This document shows positions 21,093 to 33,489 of a stretch of DNA of 64,000 nucleotides, in pieces. The stretch is from contig CAJNOI010000039.1 of NCBI GenBank assembly GCA_905250115.1, positions 248,001 to 312,000 on the forward strand, read 5' to 3'. Positions within the stretch are counted from its first letter, which is position 1. Each line of letters opens with the position of its first letter. Both the position numbers and the translations under genes were made by a program. The notes beneath the pieces were generated by a model. It was not told the DNA's origin. It searched no databases and worked only from the letters and a program-made list of their open reading frames with translations. The DNA is from Adineta steineri. Its lineage: Eukaryota > Rotifera > Eurotatoria > Adinetida > Adinetidae.

Positions 21093-23385
21093 ATGGCATC
21101 GGATGATGATGAATACAATGATGATACTTCATCAGGTTTCTTTGCCGATGATCTGGATCAACATGATTCAGAGCGTGATTTATATGCTATATTACATATA
21201 AATAAAGATGTATGTTATTGAAATAAAGAATTATTGATTGAATATTAGATCTTTTAGGCAGATGTAGCAACTATTCAACAAGCTTATCGACGACTTACTC
21301 TTCTCTATCATCCTGATAAACATATAGAACCTCGGAATAAACAATTAGCAATGGATCTTTTTATACAAGTTAAAAAAGCTTATGATGTTTTAAATGATCC
21401 ACAAAAACGAGCTATTTATGATGTTGTTGGTATGAAAGGTTTAAAAGCAGAAGGCTGGGAGGTAAAGGAGAATTTATTCGTATAATGAATGAATGTATGA
21501 TTTTCTTTTTTGTACGTCTGCAGGTTGCAAATCGAACGAAGACAGCTCGTGAAATTCTTGATGAATATGAACGATTAGCACGAGAACGTGAAGAAAGACG
21601 TTTTAATCAAATAACAAATCCGAGTGTAAGTCAATTGAAACAAATATTCATATTTATTTATTTCATATATATAGGGTTCCGTACATATGACAGTAAATTT
21701 AACTGATATATTTGAACAGATGAATTCGTCTGATGAAAACAGGTAATATGAAAATAAATCAATGATTTAAATTCTTTTTTTGTTTATTAGTGATTTTTCA
21801 CCTGTTATTGAAATGACTGAATTTACAGTTGCACAAGGTATTGATATACCATTGACAAGTCAAGATACAGCTAATGTGACTGCTGTTGTATCAACACGAA
21901 ATGGACGTGGTACAAGTTCTTTAACAACATCATTTCGTCGTGTTCTTGCTGATTTATCTTGGTTTCGTGTATGTTAATTTTATTATTAATTTTATTTTTT
22001 AAGAAAAATAATAAATTTCAGGTTGATTTAAGTTTTGGTCAACATAATGTAGCAGCTGTTCGTTATTTTCGTCGTCTTACACAAAAACTGTAAGTAGAAT
22101 AAATCTTTGTATATATCAATGAATTTTAACTTGATTTTATCGTCAGTTTAGCCAAGCAAGTGTTGCAGCTACAATTGGCCTTGCTGATAGTGGTGGTTCA
22201 GCTATAGTAACACCTGGCTTTGTCTTTTCAATTACTTATCAATTGAGTCATTATTTAACAAGTAGTCTTGAATGGAAAACAGGCGTGGACTCATTTATGA
22301 AAGGTGGTCTTCATTATGATAATCAAACATTAGCAGTTTCAAGTGCTATTCAAGTAATTCATCTTAACAACAACAAAAATAACTAATATATTAATTATAT
22401 TTCAGCTTGGATTCGTTAATTCATATGGTGCTATTGATGGTGTATATCGATTTCCTAATATTTGTAATTTGCGATGTAGTCTTAAGTAGGAAAATGAATA
22501 ACTGACATATACATATATATTATTTTCTTGTCTTTAGATTATTTATATTTGGACCATGGATAGAATATGGTATAGATCGACAATTAACAAAATATACACA
22601 TGGCTCAGCAACAGTAGCAATTAGTTCAAAAATAGGTGTATTATTAAGATTAAAGTATATATATTGAAATTACGAAATAGACATTAAAAAAAATTAATTA
22701 ATTTAGATTTGTTCGTGGTAGTCAAACATTTACATTTCCATTACAAATCTCACAAGAAATTCTACCGAGTGCTGTATTTTATGCTACAGTTGCGCCAGTT
22801 CTTGGTTATTTTATACTTGATCGTCTGATTATTCGACCATTTACTCGATCTGAAAAAGAACGGTAAAATTTCTTTTCGAATATTAAATTATGAAATCTGT
22901 ATTTATTATTTAGAGATCAAAAAAAACGTGAAGATGAAGCACGTGAAAAACAAACTGAACGAAGACGAGAAGCAATGAATGCTCAAGAAGTACTTCGATC
23001 ACTTGTTGAACAGATTAAAGATAGAGAAGGTTCACAAGGTTTAATTATAATTGAAGCACGTTATGGTCGATTAACAACAGCAACAACAAACGAAAATTCA
23101 ATTCAAATTATTGATGTTACTGTACCATTACAAGCTCTTGTAAAAGATTCAGCATTAAGAATTGGAACAACAGTATCAAAATCAAATTTAACTGGTTTTT
23201 ATGATCCTTGTATAGGTGACGAAAAATCTTTATTTATTAAATATTCACTGCGATCACAAATACATACTGTTCTTTATAAAGATACAGATCCTGTTATCTT
23301 ACCTAACCGAGGTAATAAAATTTATTTAATTCATTCATTATTATTCTATTTCTATTTAATTATTATAGATCATTTAATACAATAA
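21093..23385 (+). CDS. DNAJC11: DnaJ homolog subfamily C member 11 (mitochondrial MICOS/MIB-associated)
   Basis: About 12 exons from ATG 21093 to TAA 23383-23385. Early exons: 21093-21209, 21258-21461, 21524-21625; the last is 23369-23385. The N-terminal J domain (~residues 25-95) has the HPD motif in LTLLYHPDKH. The middle is the beta-strand-rich DUF3395/DNAJC11 region (ATIGLADSGGSAIVTPGF, LGFVNSYGAIDGVYRF, FGPWIEYGIDRQL), followed by one hydrophobic segment (VFYATVAPVLGYFILDRLII) and a charged coiled coil (SEKERDQKKREDEAREKQ). The C-terminal block ends with the family signature LTGFYDPCIGDEKSLFIKYS. Known relatives sit at the mitochondrial outer membrane and support cristae through MICOS/SAM. 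The arrangement is complete. Confidence 0.9.
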
Positions 23386-25319
23386 AAACACAATTCCTTC
23401 CGTGAAATTAGTTATTGATATAGGTTCAATTATGTTTTCTTGTTTTTTGTTGATTTTCATTTACTTTTTCAATAAACAAGTTGTGGTTTCACCTTATTTT
23501 ATAACTTCTAATATTAAATGATATCAGTCAGATGTATATAACAGTTGAAAGACGAACAAATAGCTATCATATATATTCTTAACCATCTTTTGTTTATTGT
23601 TAAGGAAAACAACAACACCATCTACATAGTAAAATGTTTTCAATGTTTTTACTTCACAGATGTTGATGTGAAATTCACACCTGAATATTGACACATTTTT
23701 ATTGTCTAAACATGTAATAAAAATCTAAATATGATTATAAGCTTATTTTCTCATTCTTTAACTTACAAAAATAAAAACAACACATGTTCATCAATGCAGA
23801 TGGTCAATAATTACACTATCTTAATGATAAAATGATCTTTTGAAAAACCTATTCACCTGCAACATTTTAACTTGCTTTAAGGCAATCATATTCATCTTTA
23901 TATAAATAAACATACAGATGTATTTGAAAACAATAAGAATATCCTTTCGTTCTTTCTTTCTTTCTTTTTCTGTTGACTTTTGATTTAAAATAATGACTAT
24001 GCAATCGAATTTACATGCGTGACGTAATCATCAAGAATAAGCGAGAGAGAGAATTTTAACGTATCTTCGACAAAATTCATCATATAACCTGCTGTGTCAA
24101 TTGCATTCCAGGAGATCTTTCTATATCCAATTATAACTGCAATTCACGCTTTCAATCATCAAGTGAAGATAGATCATCATTCTATTACATGAATAACAAT
24201 ATGTAATCTCTTGTGTTGCTCATTCAATCAGAAATGGATAAGATGATAATTTAAATATATCCAAATGATTTTAACATATATCCAGAAGAAATAAATCGAT
24301 TAGATCATTCATTTTTTCAATATGATAAAGAAAAAGTTTTCTGTTGCCATTCGAAATTCATTCAGCAGGTGTTCTTAAAAATATTAACTGATCGAGACAA
24401 GTCGATCTAAATGAATGAAGTCATTCTTCAATAATCTATTATTGAATGAAGTGATAGAAAATTAGTATTGTCTATAGACAACACTTGAATGAAGTAAGAT
24501 TCAATTCTAAGTAGAAAACAGGTGATTACATATGAGAAAAGATCATGTAAGAGTTATTTTTTCGATTGTTAAAATTTCAAATATTGTATTAGTTACATCA
24601 TATTACAAGGAAAACTTCAATGTATATGGTTCATGAAGTGGAAATGAAATTATTCGACTATAAATTAATAAGATCGATTGCCTATGCCACTAATGAATTC
24701 AATAATATTTAAACTTATATACATAAAAATCAGACGTTAAAAACCTATACGAAAATATTGTTTTCTTCGTATTTGGTTAATAAGATTTACGTCACTATTG
24801 ATCAAATCAAAGAGATGATTTTCATCGATCATCATTATATATTATCCTCTCATAACACCTATTCGTTATCTTTGAACTTGTTCAAACCTTAAAGAAGAAG
24901 AAGAAGAAATATATTTCCGGATAATGAAGGAGAAAAATAAAACGTTGTTACTCCGATAAGATATTCTCATCAAATAGAAAATATAAAAGAAACAAGTAGC
25001 TTGTTCATTTGATCAATCGAATGAATTCATAGTGTGAATTTCAAAAAAAAAGCACTGAAGACTATCTTTTATCGATAAGATCAAATCATATTCTTGGAAA
25101 TTAGCCAGAATATCATTTTAACATCCCTATTGGTCGCATGGTATGTTCATGTAATATATAGAGAGAAGAAAAAGCAAGAAAGAAACAACATATATTAGAC
25201 ATTCGCTCGAAAAGAGAAAAAAATATATAGAGAAAACGACGACAAATATAGACGAAGTGGTGTGTTCGTACAATTCTTATTATCTCGACATTAGTGCCTT
25301 GTTATTTCACACGATCACC
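23386..25319. promoter_or_regulatory. Intergenic, upstream of the CCCH gene
   Basis: About 1.9 kb of AT-rich DNA with no open frame of note. It contains short CTTT and GAA runs (near 23950 and 24895). It should hold the regulatory region of the TTP-like gene, but no individual site can be supported. Confidence 0.4.
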
Positions 25320-26003
25320 ATGTATATTCATCCAACAAACCAACATACATCTTGTTTTCTTCATAATATGCTTACATCTCTTACTATTGATAAATGTACA
25401 TTATCAGTAAGTTTATAAACATATTTTCAAAACTTAATTCATTTTTATCTTAATTATAGAATATGTCTTTATCGACAAATGGTTATTCAAAAGTTGTTGG
25501 TGGTCCAGTTTTACTTACAAATTCACAACCTTTGACTCCAATAGATAATAATAGTAAAACAACAACACAACGTTATAAAACTGAACTATGTCGTTCATAT
25601 CATGAAACTGGTTTATGTAAATACGGTGAAAAATGTCAATTTGCTCATGGTTACCATGAAATACGTTCGTTAGATCGACATCCAAAATATAAAACAATAC
25701 TTTGTCGTACATATCATTGTACAGGATATTGTAAGAAATACTTTTTTCTTTTTCGAAAATTAAATCTATTCTTAAAATCTATTTATTCTAGGTCCTTATG
25801 GTCCACGTTGTCATTTTTTACATGATGAATATTCAGAGAATTTACCTAGTAATTCTTTATCATCTTCAATTTCTCCATCATCATCATTTGGTAGTGATAT
25901 TCGTTCATCAGTATCATCATCACGTTCAATTTCACCAATGGATTCTCCAATATTAAATTCCGATGATTATCTATTTCTTCCATCATTTTTACTTACGAAA
26001 TAA
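25320..26003 (+). CDS. Tandem CCCH zinc-finger mRNA-decay factor (tristetraprolin/ZFP36/TIS11 family)
   Basis: Three exons, phase-checked: 25320-25406, 25460-25730 and 25792-26003, about 189 residues. Two C-X8-C-X5-C-X3-H fingers are intact, each with the family leader (RYKTELCR and YKTILCR): [20 protein letters not shown], then [10 protein letters not shown] joined across an intron to [10 protein letters not shown]. The spacing between them matches TTP. The family binds UAUUUAU elements in mRNA 3' UTRs and recruits deadenylases. The C-terminal half is Ser-rich ([20 protein letters not shown]), with likely phosphosites. A clear CNOT1-binding tail like RLPIFNRIS is not seen. If the ATG at 25463 is used instead, the protein loses its first 30 residues. 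Confidence 0.92.
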
Positions 26004-27724
26004 GACAAAAAAAAACTTTAAAAAAGACATTCATGACTTTCTTATATATCTTATTTTTCTATTTATATATATCACGTCTGTTGTATGTATAGTTCACATG
26101 CGATTTGTTTATTGTTAATAATAATAATTATTATTTTTTTTCTTCTTCTTCTTCTGTTTATCTTTGTCTTCGAAACTAAAATATCCGTGTAAAAAAACGT
26201 ATATATATATATTATGTGTGTGCGTATGTAGCGATAGAAATGCGCATTGTATGTGCAAGATGAAATGAACTTTTCTTTTATATATTTTTTTTCTTTCGTT
26301 GTTATATTTCACATACATTGCTGTATTTGATGATTTAAAAATTTCTTTATTTAAGAAAAATACATTGATAAAATTCCTTGAAATGCATCATTAGATTATA
26401 TGATTGAAGAATCAGATTCTTTTTATTCCTATGAATTGCATGTCATGTCAATGAAGTGGAAACAAGAATGACTTTTTTTTACATAATAATGATCGATGAA
26501 TGAATGAAGAAAAAAAACTAATGATATTCTTATTTGATTAGACCAAATAATTCAAACGGTTGGAATATATAACTTGCCGAAAGAGAAGATTAGAATGTAT
26601 CAAAATATATACATATATATGTGATATAATCTATCGATGTGTATAATAGAAATGAAGTCATTCGAAACGAACGTTTAAGAAAGCAATGAGTGCTTTATAG
26701 TTAAATCTTAGGTGACATTTGTCTCCAAATTCTATGCGTTTCGATTTACATCATAAGATAAACTATCTTGTAATTCTTCTATTTATGTTCATCTCACACA
26801 TTGCATGTCAATGTATTTGATCAACCTTTATAGAAGTTCTACTTTTTGGATAGAATGTTATAGTCATTGATGCGTTAAGTTGTTTGTAATTTAAACTTGT
26901 CAAGTATCACTCTTATGCATCAAACAAACGCAAATTTTTTTGATTTAGAATTGTATGTTGATAGTAGTTTCTCGACCATAAATAGTCTATATATACAGTA
27001 GCTTGTGTTTGTGTATGTTGTTTCACAACTGTCTGTTTTGTTGTCCTTTCTATCTATCTTCATCTCAAATTTCGTAGCATAACAATACGTAGAAGAGGAT
27101 ATATGATGCACACTTGAAGAAGAAGAAGAAAGAGGAAACAAAAATGAGCTTATTCAAGTGTGTGAAGAAGAAGCAGCAGTATCACCATCTTAATGTATAT
27201 ATACACTTGCTGAATTTCTTTGCTCTGTTTGTTGGACAAATGATGCTGTCAATAAAAATGAACTATTTGTAAATGGACGGATATTTTTCTCATCGCTACG
27301 CATCGTATACGTCTCATCTTTTTTTTATTCCCTTTTCACACCATGCAAAGCGTCGTGCTGTGAAGGAAACAATCTTTGGCATTCTGTCACGCAGCAGTAA
27401 AGTAGATCAAATCAGAGATGTGTTTGTATTAAACGTAAGATGAATTGTTTCCTTTTATTCCTGCTGTTTCCTGTTTTAATTAAATGAACATTTCTCTCTA
27501 TATTTGAAAGCAAGATTAGCTTGAAGGATATATATATACGTAAGAATTCATTTGCACAATCTTATATACATGATGTGTTTGATGTTTAAAATAGAAAAAA
27601 CAACGGCTAATAAACATGAAGAATGTATCAATATCTTTCGAGATTTTTTTTTTATTTGACGTTCTTCACACCTATCTTTTCCGATTGATAGACATGAAAT
27701 AATCGAGATAAAATTTTGATTGTT
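26004..27724. other. Long 3' region of the CCCH gene and intergenic
   Basis: Holds UAUUUAU-like words just after the stop codon (near 26058), which could allow self-regulation, then AT/TTC microsatellite tracts (~26120-26160). No supported coding sequence. Confidence 0.4.
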
Positions 27725-28891
27725 TTATATATTTGTTGGTAAACGTAATTCTTCAAAATTGTCCAATAGACGTTTTTCATTAAGATTAATTATTTCTGTG
27801 ATTTGTTGCATATAAGATTCAGATTTTAAACGTGCATAAAATTCATGTGCAAATAAGATTTGTAATGGATTATGGATACTTCCTGGTCTTATTCTTCTGA
27901 CATTTGAAATAGATTTGCATACTCGACAATAATTCTCAAGTAATAAAGGATAATGACAAAATCGTTCAATAAATTTATGTCCTTTTTTTCGTTCATTTTC
28001 ATTCATAATATATTCATAAAGAAGTTCAAAACAAACAACTGTCATACCAGTTCTTCCTAATCCACTCATACAATGAACAAGTAATCGATTATAATTACAA
28101 CGATTGATATTATTGATAATTCCATATAAAAATTGCATATAATCACTAATTGATTTAGGTATAAAACGTTTACGAATTGGATAAATAATATGTTCAATAT
28201 TTGCTCGTTTTATATAGGTTGAATATGTATCCATATTATAACGATTATCATTTGTTATATTCATAAATGATAATTCTTTTGTTTCATTTAATGTTAATAT
28301 TGAATCAACATTAATTTGATTTAAATCATTAACTATATTTTGTATATCATGATATGTATGTCTACCAGGAAAATACGACATAAATAAAATTAATTCATTT
28401 TCATTGATATTTAATACAAGTTTATCAACTTGAAATGTATTATTATTTTTTAATAATTCATTATTTTGTTGATCTATTGTCGATTTAGTACGACATTGAT
28501 AATTATTTATTGAACCATATAAATAAGATATAATAACAATTAGAATTATTAATAATACTATACTAGTTAAAATAGAATAGAAAATCAAATTTAAATAAAT
28601 TATAATTGATAATGATAAAAATAAATATGATACTATTGTTAATGTTATTGATGAAATTAATAATATAACTAGACATATAAATGGAATATATGATAAACGA
28701 AAACGACGTTCAATCCATGTTAATGATAATAAAAATAAAAATACACTATTTAATGGAGGTAAAATAATGAGAAATTGTATATGATGTTTTGGATGATTAT
28801 AACCAATATTAAATGTTAAAATTGTTAAAATAATTGAAACGATTGAAAATATAAATGCAAAAATTATACTTGGAGATTGAATAAGTAACAT
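27725..28891 (-). CDS. Four-TM membrane protein with CDKN3/KAP-like dual-specificity phosphatase domain
   Basis: Single exon, 388 residues, ATG 28891. Residues 1-125 contain about four hydrophobic spans (~8-28, 38-58, 68-92, 94-124). The remainder is a soluble phosphatase domain related to cyclin-dependent kinase inhibitor 3: it starts MSYFPGRHTYHDIQNIVNDL (cf. the PGC start of KAP) and holds the catalytic HCX5R loop VHCMSGLGRTG with C274 and R280. The catalytic Cys, Arg and following Thr are present, so it should be active on phospho-Ser/Thr/Tyr or lipid. The general-acid Asp is not clear. CDKN3 itself is soluble; the fused multi-TM N-terminus is unusual. Location and substrate are unknown. 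Confidence 0.8.
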   Translation of the reverse strand: MLLIQSPSIIFAFIFSIVSIILTILTFNIGYNHPKHHIQFLIILPPLNSVFLFLLSLTWIERRFRLSYIPFICLVILLISSITLTIVSYLFLSLSIIIYLNLIFYSILTSIVLLIILIVIISYLYGSINNYQCRTKSTIDQQNNELLKNNNTFQVDKLVLNINENELILFMSYFPGRHTYHDIQNIVNDLNQINVDSILTLNETKELSFMNITNDNRYNMDTYSTYIKRANIEHIIYPIRKRFIPKSISDYMQFLYGIINNINRCNYNRLLVHCMSGLGRTGMTVVCFELLYEYIMNENERKKGHKFIERFCHYPLLLENYCRVCKSISNVRRIRPGSIHNPLQILFAHEFYARLKSESYMQQITEIINLNEKRLLDNFEELRLPTNI

Positions 28892-30655
28892 CGAATTTTT
28901 TTTCTTCTATTGATCTAATAGAAAGAAAAAAACAGAATGATAGAATAAACGCAAACTAGTAAGAAAATCTTTGTTATATAGGAGAAAAATAGATGCCTAT
29001 TAAAGCTTTCTCTATGGAATTATTATTATCATATAATTCAGCTTCGATGATTAATCTGGTTTGTATAAGAATAGAATATTCAGAAAAAAAAGATCTATGT
29101 CATTCTTTTTTTATCTAACTTTTCAATACAAAGATTATTGATGAAAAGACTACTAAGAATAGTACAGGTAATTAATGTAAAACGAATTATAACGATAATA
29201 ACAAAGATACGACATATTATGAATCTATTGAAAATAGTTAAAAGTAATGCCGATGTTTTTCACAATTTTTGATTAATTATACTAATAAGTTTCCGGAACG
29301 GATACTATCTTAAGAATGACTATGAAACATCGGATATTAATGAACTCATTTCAAAAAAGTTATTAGCATACTCCCTTTGAGATTAAAATCTCAAGCACGG
29401 AATAAATACTGGTAATAATAGAAAAATATTTTTTGCCAGAAATCTATAGAATAAATTCGAATTTTAAGACAATATCTTGTCGTCTATTTAATATATTTTT
29501 ATACTTTTCATTTCCAAGACAGGACGTGTCTTAAAGGCATCTGGTATTTATATCTTTCAATACTGATTCCAATAAAAGAACGTTCTCTATATAATTAAAT
29601 CAAATACTGACTTACCTCTAATAGTATATAACATTCTTAATATGTGTAAATATATCAATAATATTGAATCATATTTTGTGTTATTCTGCATTTATATCAT
29701 TTTATCCACTACAAACTAGTAGTTCTTTTTTGGTGCTATCTATTCTTTTGATTGGATAGATATTATAAAAGAGAATCTTTATTTTTTTTATCTATAACTG
29801 GCACCATTTTTCTTATCTCTTTCTTTATTACGCACCTAACAAAAATATATTTCGAGTATTTACTGTAATAAAAAAGAAGTCGTTGCAATTATATAAATCA
29901 ATGACTCGGGAATATTTGATTGTAATATTGTTTTTCTCAAGGAAATATCTTATGTATTTAACCTTATTGAAATATAATTTGAAGGTTGAAAATATACGAT
30001 AAATGAAAAGACGATGATTATTAGTTACAAACCTATTTTAATATTTATTAAATCAAAATTTGATGAAATGAGTAAAAAATGCAGCTGACAAAAAATACAA
30101 ATGAATCATAGTTATTCTCACATATGTTATCAAGGATTTCTTCTTGTAATTATAACGAATGAAAGAAATGTGTTGATATAATATATTTACAGAGAAAAGA
30201 TTAATTGATCAAATTATTCATATGTTATATTTTAACTAGAAGATATAATTGTCAACTAACTATTTCTATATCAATACACTAATATGACAAAAAAAAATAT
30301 TATTGACAGGAAATAGAATATGAAGTATGAATAAAAGTTTTCTAATCTATATTGTATATTATTCTTTTTAAACACACCCTCCCATTTCAAGAGTATTTTT
30401 ATAAATTTTTTCTTGCAATTTATTAAATAGCAGATTAATATACACGTATATGATTTATTTATATTATTAAAATAAACAAATTTTGAATATACACGATTGA
30501 AACCAAACAACGAGGCAAAGAATTAATATTTCAAACGAAAAAAAACACAGAAGTAGAATTAATAAAAAAAAATATCAATATCCGTAGGATGGATACGCTT
30601 TTTTAGTTCTAAACGTCCAAATAAAGTTCATTTATTTTTCTTTTCAAAGAGAGTG
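28892..30655. other. Intergenic, nothing supported
   Basis: AT-rich DNA upstream of the phosphatase gene. Open frames on both strands are short and AT-biased. It should contain the phosphatase promoter at its left end. Confidence 0.4.
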
Positions 30656-30724
30656 TATGTGGAAGTATGAATATTCCTCTTGAGTTTTTATCTATACCCA
30701 GACCCACACTCACATCCACATTCA
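30656..30724. repeat. Short foldback element, GTGGGTG/CACCCAC type (copy 3)
   Basis: The left arm GAGTGTATGTGGAAG and the right arm ACCCAGACCCACACTCACATCC are imperfect inverted repeats, with the same vocabulary as the elements at 13242 and 16392. Confidence 0.45.
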
Positions 30725-31138
30725 TTGAAAACAGAATCTCTTTGTTTTTCATCGCTCTCAACATGCATTCGCATGCTAATCGATAGCACTCGAAAATGGA
30801 GTCACGTTTTAGATTTCAACATCAATTTTTTCTTAGAGAATCCTTCATCTAATAATTACGGTGTGGAAATTAACACAAGTGACAAAACATGATTTCAGCG
30901 TTTTGCATACTTCTCTACAAGAAATACAACATCAAAGTATCCACAAAAATGCTTTTTCTTCAAAACTCGATTTCTATTACCTTCACTCCTGAGTTGTCTG
31001 ATTAAACAAATCTCAGATTCGAAGTTTCTGGCCTCAAAAACCTTTTGATCAAGTTTTATAACGTATTATGTGTTTTTTCACTCAGACACCAACATACATA
31101 CAATTGTATTTTATTTCATATAATCCTCCATACAGTCG

Positions 31139-31289
31139 AGGGAATAAAACAGAGTAATAAAATAAAATACAATAAAATTGAAGGAGATAAAATAAAAAAA
31201 GTGGTAAAATGAAATGCAATAAATAAAAAAAGTAATAAAATAAAATACAATAAAATGAAGTAAGATAAAATCAAATAGAGTAATAAAAC
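31139..31289. repeat. A-rich minisatellite (AATAAAATAAAATACAATAAAA type), left copy
   Basis: Tandem imperfect ~10-12-bp units of AATAAAATRCA. A similar tract lies at 32833-32990. A GATCTTTCCAGATTCTTG segment right of this copy (~31300-31330) matches, in inverted orientation, a segment left of the second copy (~32790-32822). Confidence 0.7.
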
Positions 31290-32620
31290 TAGTCAACAGT
31301 CTTGCCTCGATCTTTCCAGATTCTTGTTTTTCTTTTCTTTAAAAAGAATCTTGCTTGAAGTTCAAGGACAAAAGAATCTTGCCTGATTATTATGAAGACA
31401 AAGAAACTAGAAAGAAATATAAGAGTTCTTAAATTTCTTAGTATTAAGACAAGATTCTTGTCAGCTTTCCAATATCATCAATACGTGATGTAGTTTTTGT
31501 TTCAGCATACATATATATAGATGTCTAATCATTATTTATTCATTGTAATGATATTTTAACTAGCAGTTACACTTCGAACATATACTTTTTCTTAAGCGTT
31601 CATTGCATCGAAACCACATCTAACAATTCATGATTCCGAGTGAATCTATAGAAAATATTTATATTCATTATATAGACATTCTTTTTTTCTGATTTCTCCG
31701 AAAATTTGACTTGTCGAACACATTCGATATATGACTAATCAATATCTTTTTATTTTTTAGATTTTATTTTTTCATCCACAAAAGTATGCTGAAATCGAAG
31801 AAGGAAATCCTCATTCGTTCAAAAACATATTATTTGAAAATGCTTTTAGTAATATAGGTAATATCTACATGCACATTTTATCGTTTTGTGTTACAGTTTT
31901 TTGTACATTGTATGTGAAGTTGTTAATAAAATCATGTGAAAAAGGTATTATTAATCTATATATCTATATATATATATATATATATAAAAGAATGTTTGTC
32001 CATCCGTTTGCTATGCGATCAGTCCCTATATTAGCAACGATCACTAAACTCTCTATGGTACTTCCCTAGTCCAGAGAAAGGTCGAGAGGGGTTGGTACGA
32101 CTAGGGGGGGGGGAGAGGAAGGGAGGACGGTTGGGTAAAGTATCACCCAGTTTATGAATATCAAAAATTCTCTGGCGTATTCTAAAGAAAAGAATGTGTA
32201 TATGAGTATTTTTCCTATGTTTTGAGTGCGAGTGAAGATGAGGATAACGGAATGAGTGAGTGGGTGAGGGTGAGGGAGCGTGATGGCGAGGAAGCGAGTG
32301 ATGGTACTGGAGTGAGTGGGCGAGTTGGTGGATAGGTGAATAAGAGTGAAAGCGTGAATGAGTGAGTGGGGGTATGAGTGGTAGTGTGTGTTGATGAAAA
32401 ACGATCGCATCCATACTTTAAACCCTCACGTACACCTACACTCGTTTTCTCATCTGCCGAATATGTACTATCAAATTTTTCCGATAAATATCGGGCGCTC
32501 CCGCTAGTAACCGATAAAAGGCTATTTTTGATATGGCAAGAATCAGACAAGAAGGAAAGAACACAAGAATCTTGTTTAAAAGGCAAAATCATATTTTTCA
32601 AGCAAGAATCTTGCCAGATA

Positions 32621-32773
32621 CAGGGGCGTAGCCAGGAATTTTGCATGGGGGTGCACATCAACGAGCAAATACTTTTTGTCTTATGTCAAGCTACTGTATC
32701 AATACCCTCTTCAGATATTTTTCTACCAAAGGGGGTGCACGGCATCTGTGCACCCCCTTTCTCTCCGCCCCTG
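32621..32773. mobile_element. hAT-like MITE (153 bp), diverged
   Basis: The left end is CAGGGGCGTAG; the right end is CTCCGCCCCTG, whose reverse complement CAGGGGCGGAG differs at one of 11 bases. The flanking 8-mers GCCAGATA and GCTTGATA agree at six of eight positions, consistent with an aged 8-bp target duplication. An internal palindrome forms GGGGGTGCAC...GTGCACCCCC. No transposase frame. Confidence 0.65.
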
Positions 32774-32832
32774 GCTTGATAATCAAGGAAAATAAGAATC
32801 TCGAAAGATCGAGACAAGATCGTCGATTGGTG

Positions 32833-32990
32833 AAAATAAAATGCAATAAAATAAGATGCAATAAATTAGGATAATAAAATAAAATGCAAAAAAATAGAGT
32901 AATAAAATAGAGCAAAAAATTAGAGCAATAAAATAAAATGCAACGAAATAGAGTAATAAATCAAAATGAAATAATGTAAAATAAAACAAA
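32833..32990. repeat. A-rich minisatellite (AATAAAATGCA type), right copy
   Basis: Tandem imperfect units such as AATAAAATGCAATAAAATA, in the same orientation as 31139-31289. Confidence 0.7.
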
Positions 32991-33116
32991 AGAATGTGAC
33001 TGTTGGTGAAGAGATATTTATACTAACATCACGTGCACCATCAATATTGCAGTAAATCACTTTCGATTGCTGACATATTTATTTCTCGAAGATTTCTCTT
33101 TACTGGCCTACCAACG

Positions 33117-33127
33117 TATATATAAAG
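33117..33127 (+). promoter_or_regulatory. TATA box of the small secreted-peptide gene
   Basis: TATATATAAAG lies 93 bp before ATG 33220 and is followed by an unusually GC-balanced 5' leader (CATCAGCACAACTGCAGAAGC). It stands out from the AT-rich surroundings. Confidence 0.6.
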
Positions 33128-33219
33128 CATCAGCACAACTGCAGAAGCATACGATAATCATACCTGCTCAACTCCATTAGCAACTTCGTCTTCAAACATT
33201 CAAGCACTATTATACAATA

Positions 33220-33396
33220 ATGCACATTATCAATAAAATGGTTTGTTTGGCAGTCTTCTTCGTTTTAATGGCAACAAGCTGCATGGTACGGGGGGAGGCA
33301 GAAGGAATGAATCAAGCTGCGAAACTCAATAATGTTCTTCGCCAATTAATAAATCAACGTACGGATTCTTCCTTTTCAACGAGATTTTCCCTCTAA
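33220..33396 (+). CDS. Small secreted peptide precursor (58 aa, or 73 aa if spliced)
   Basis: ATG 33220 encodes MHIINKMVCLAVFFVLMATS followed by CMVRGEAEG, a good signal peptide with probable cleavage around RGE. The following ~30 residues (MNQAAKLNNVLRQLINQRT...) look like an amphipathic helix, as in secreted regulatory or antimicrobial peptides. No family is recognised. Read straight through it ends at TAA 33394-33396. Alternatively a GTACGG donor after 33358 joins, in phase, to an exon at 39372-39454 that has an excellent acceptor, giving 73 residues and an intron filled by the 93-bp repeat array. A TATA box 93 bp upstream and an AATAAA at ~39557 fit a real transcription unit. Confidence 0.55.
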   Translation: MHIINKMVCLAVFFVLMATSCMVRGEAEGMNQAAKLNNVLRQLINQRTDSSFSTRFSL

Positions 33397-33489
33397 ACAC
33401 AGCACACAAACCCCAAATAATAACCATTTCAATATTCGAACAGAACCCTCATTAAAATACTCGACCGTCAAGTGATCTTAATCGATCTC

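Noticed and set aside
32031-32661. Minus-strand Ser/His/Pro-rich frames of 114-148 codons
   Set aside because: They run through a GAGT/GAGG simple-sequence tract and a MITE; there is no conserved motif.
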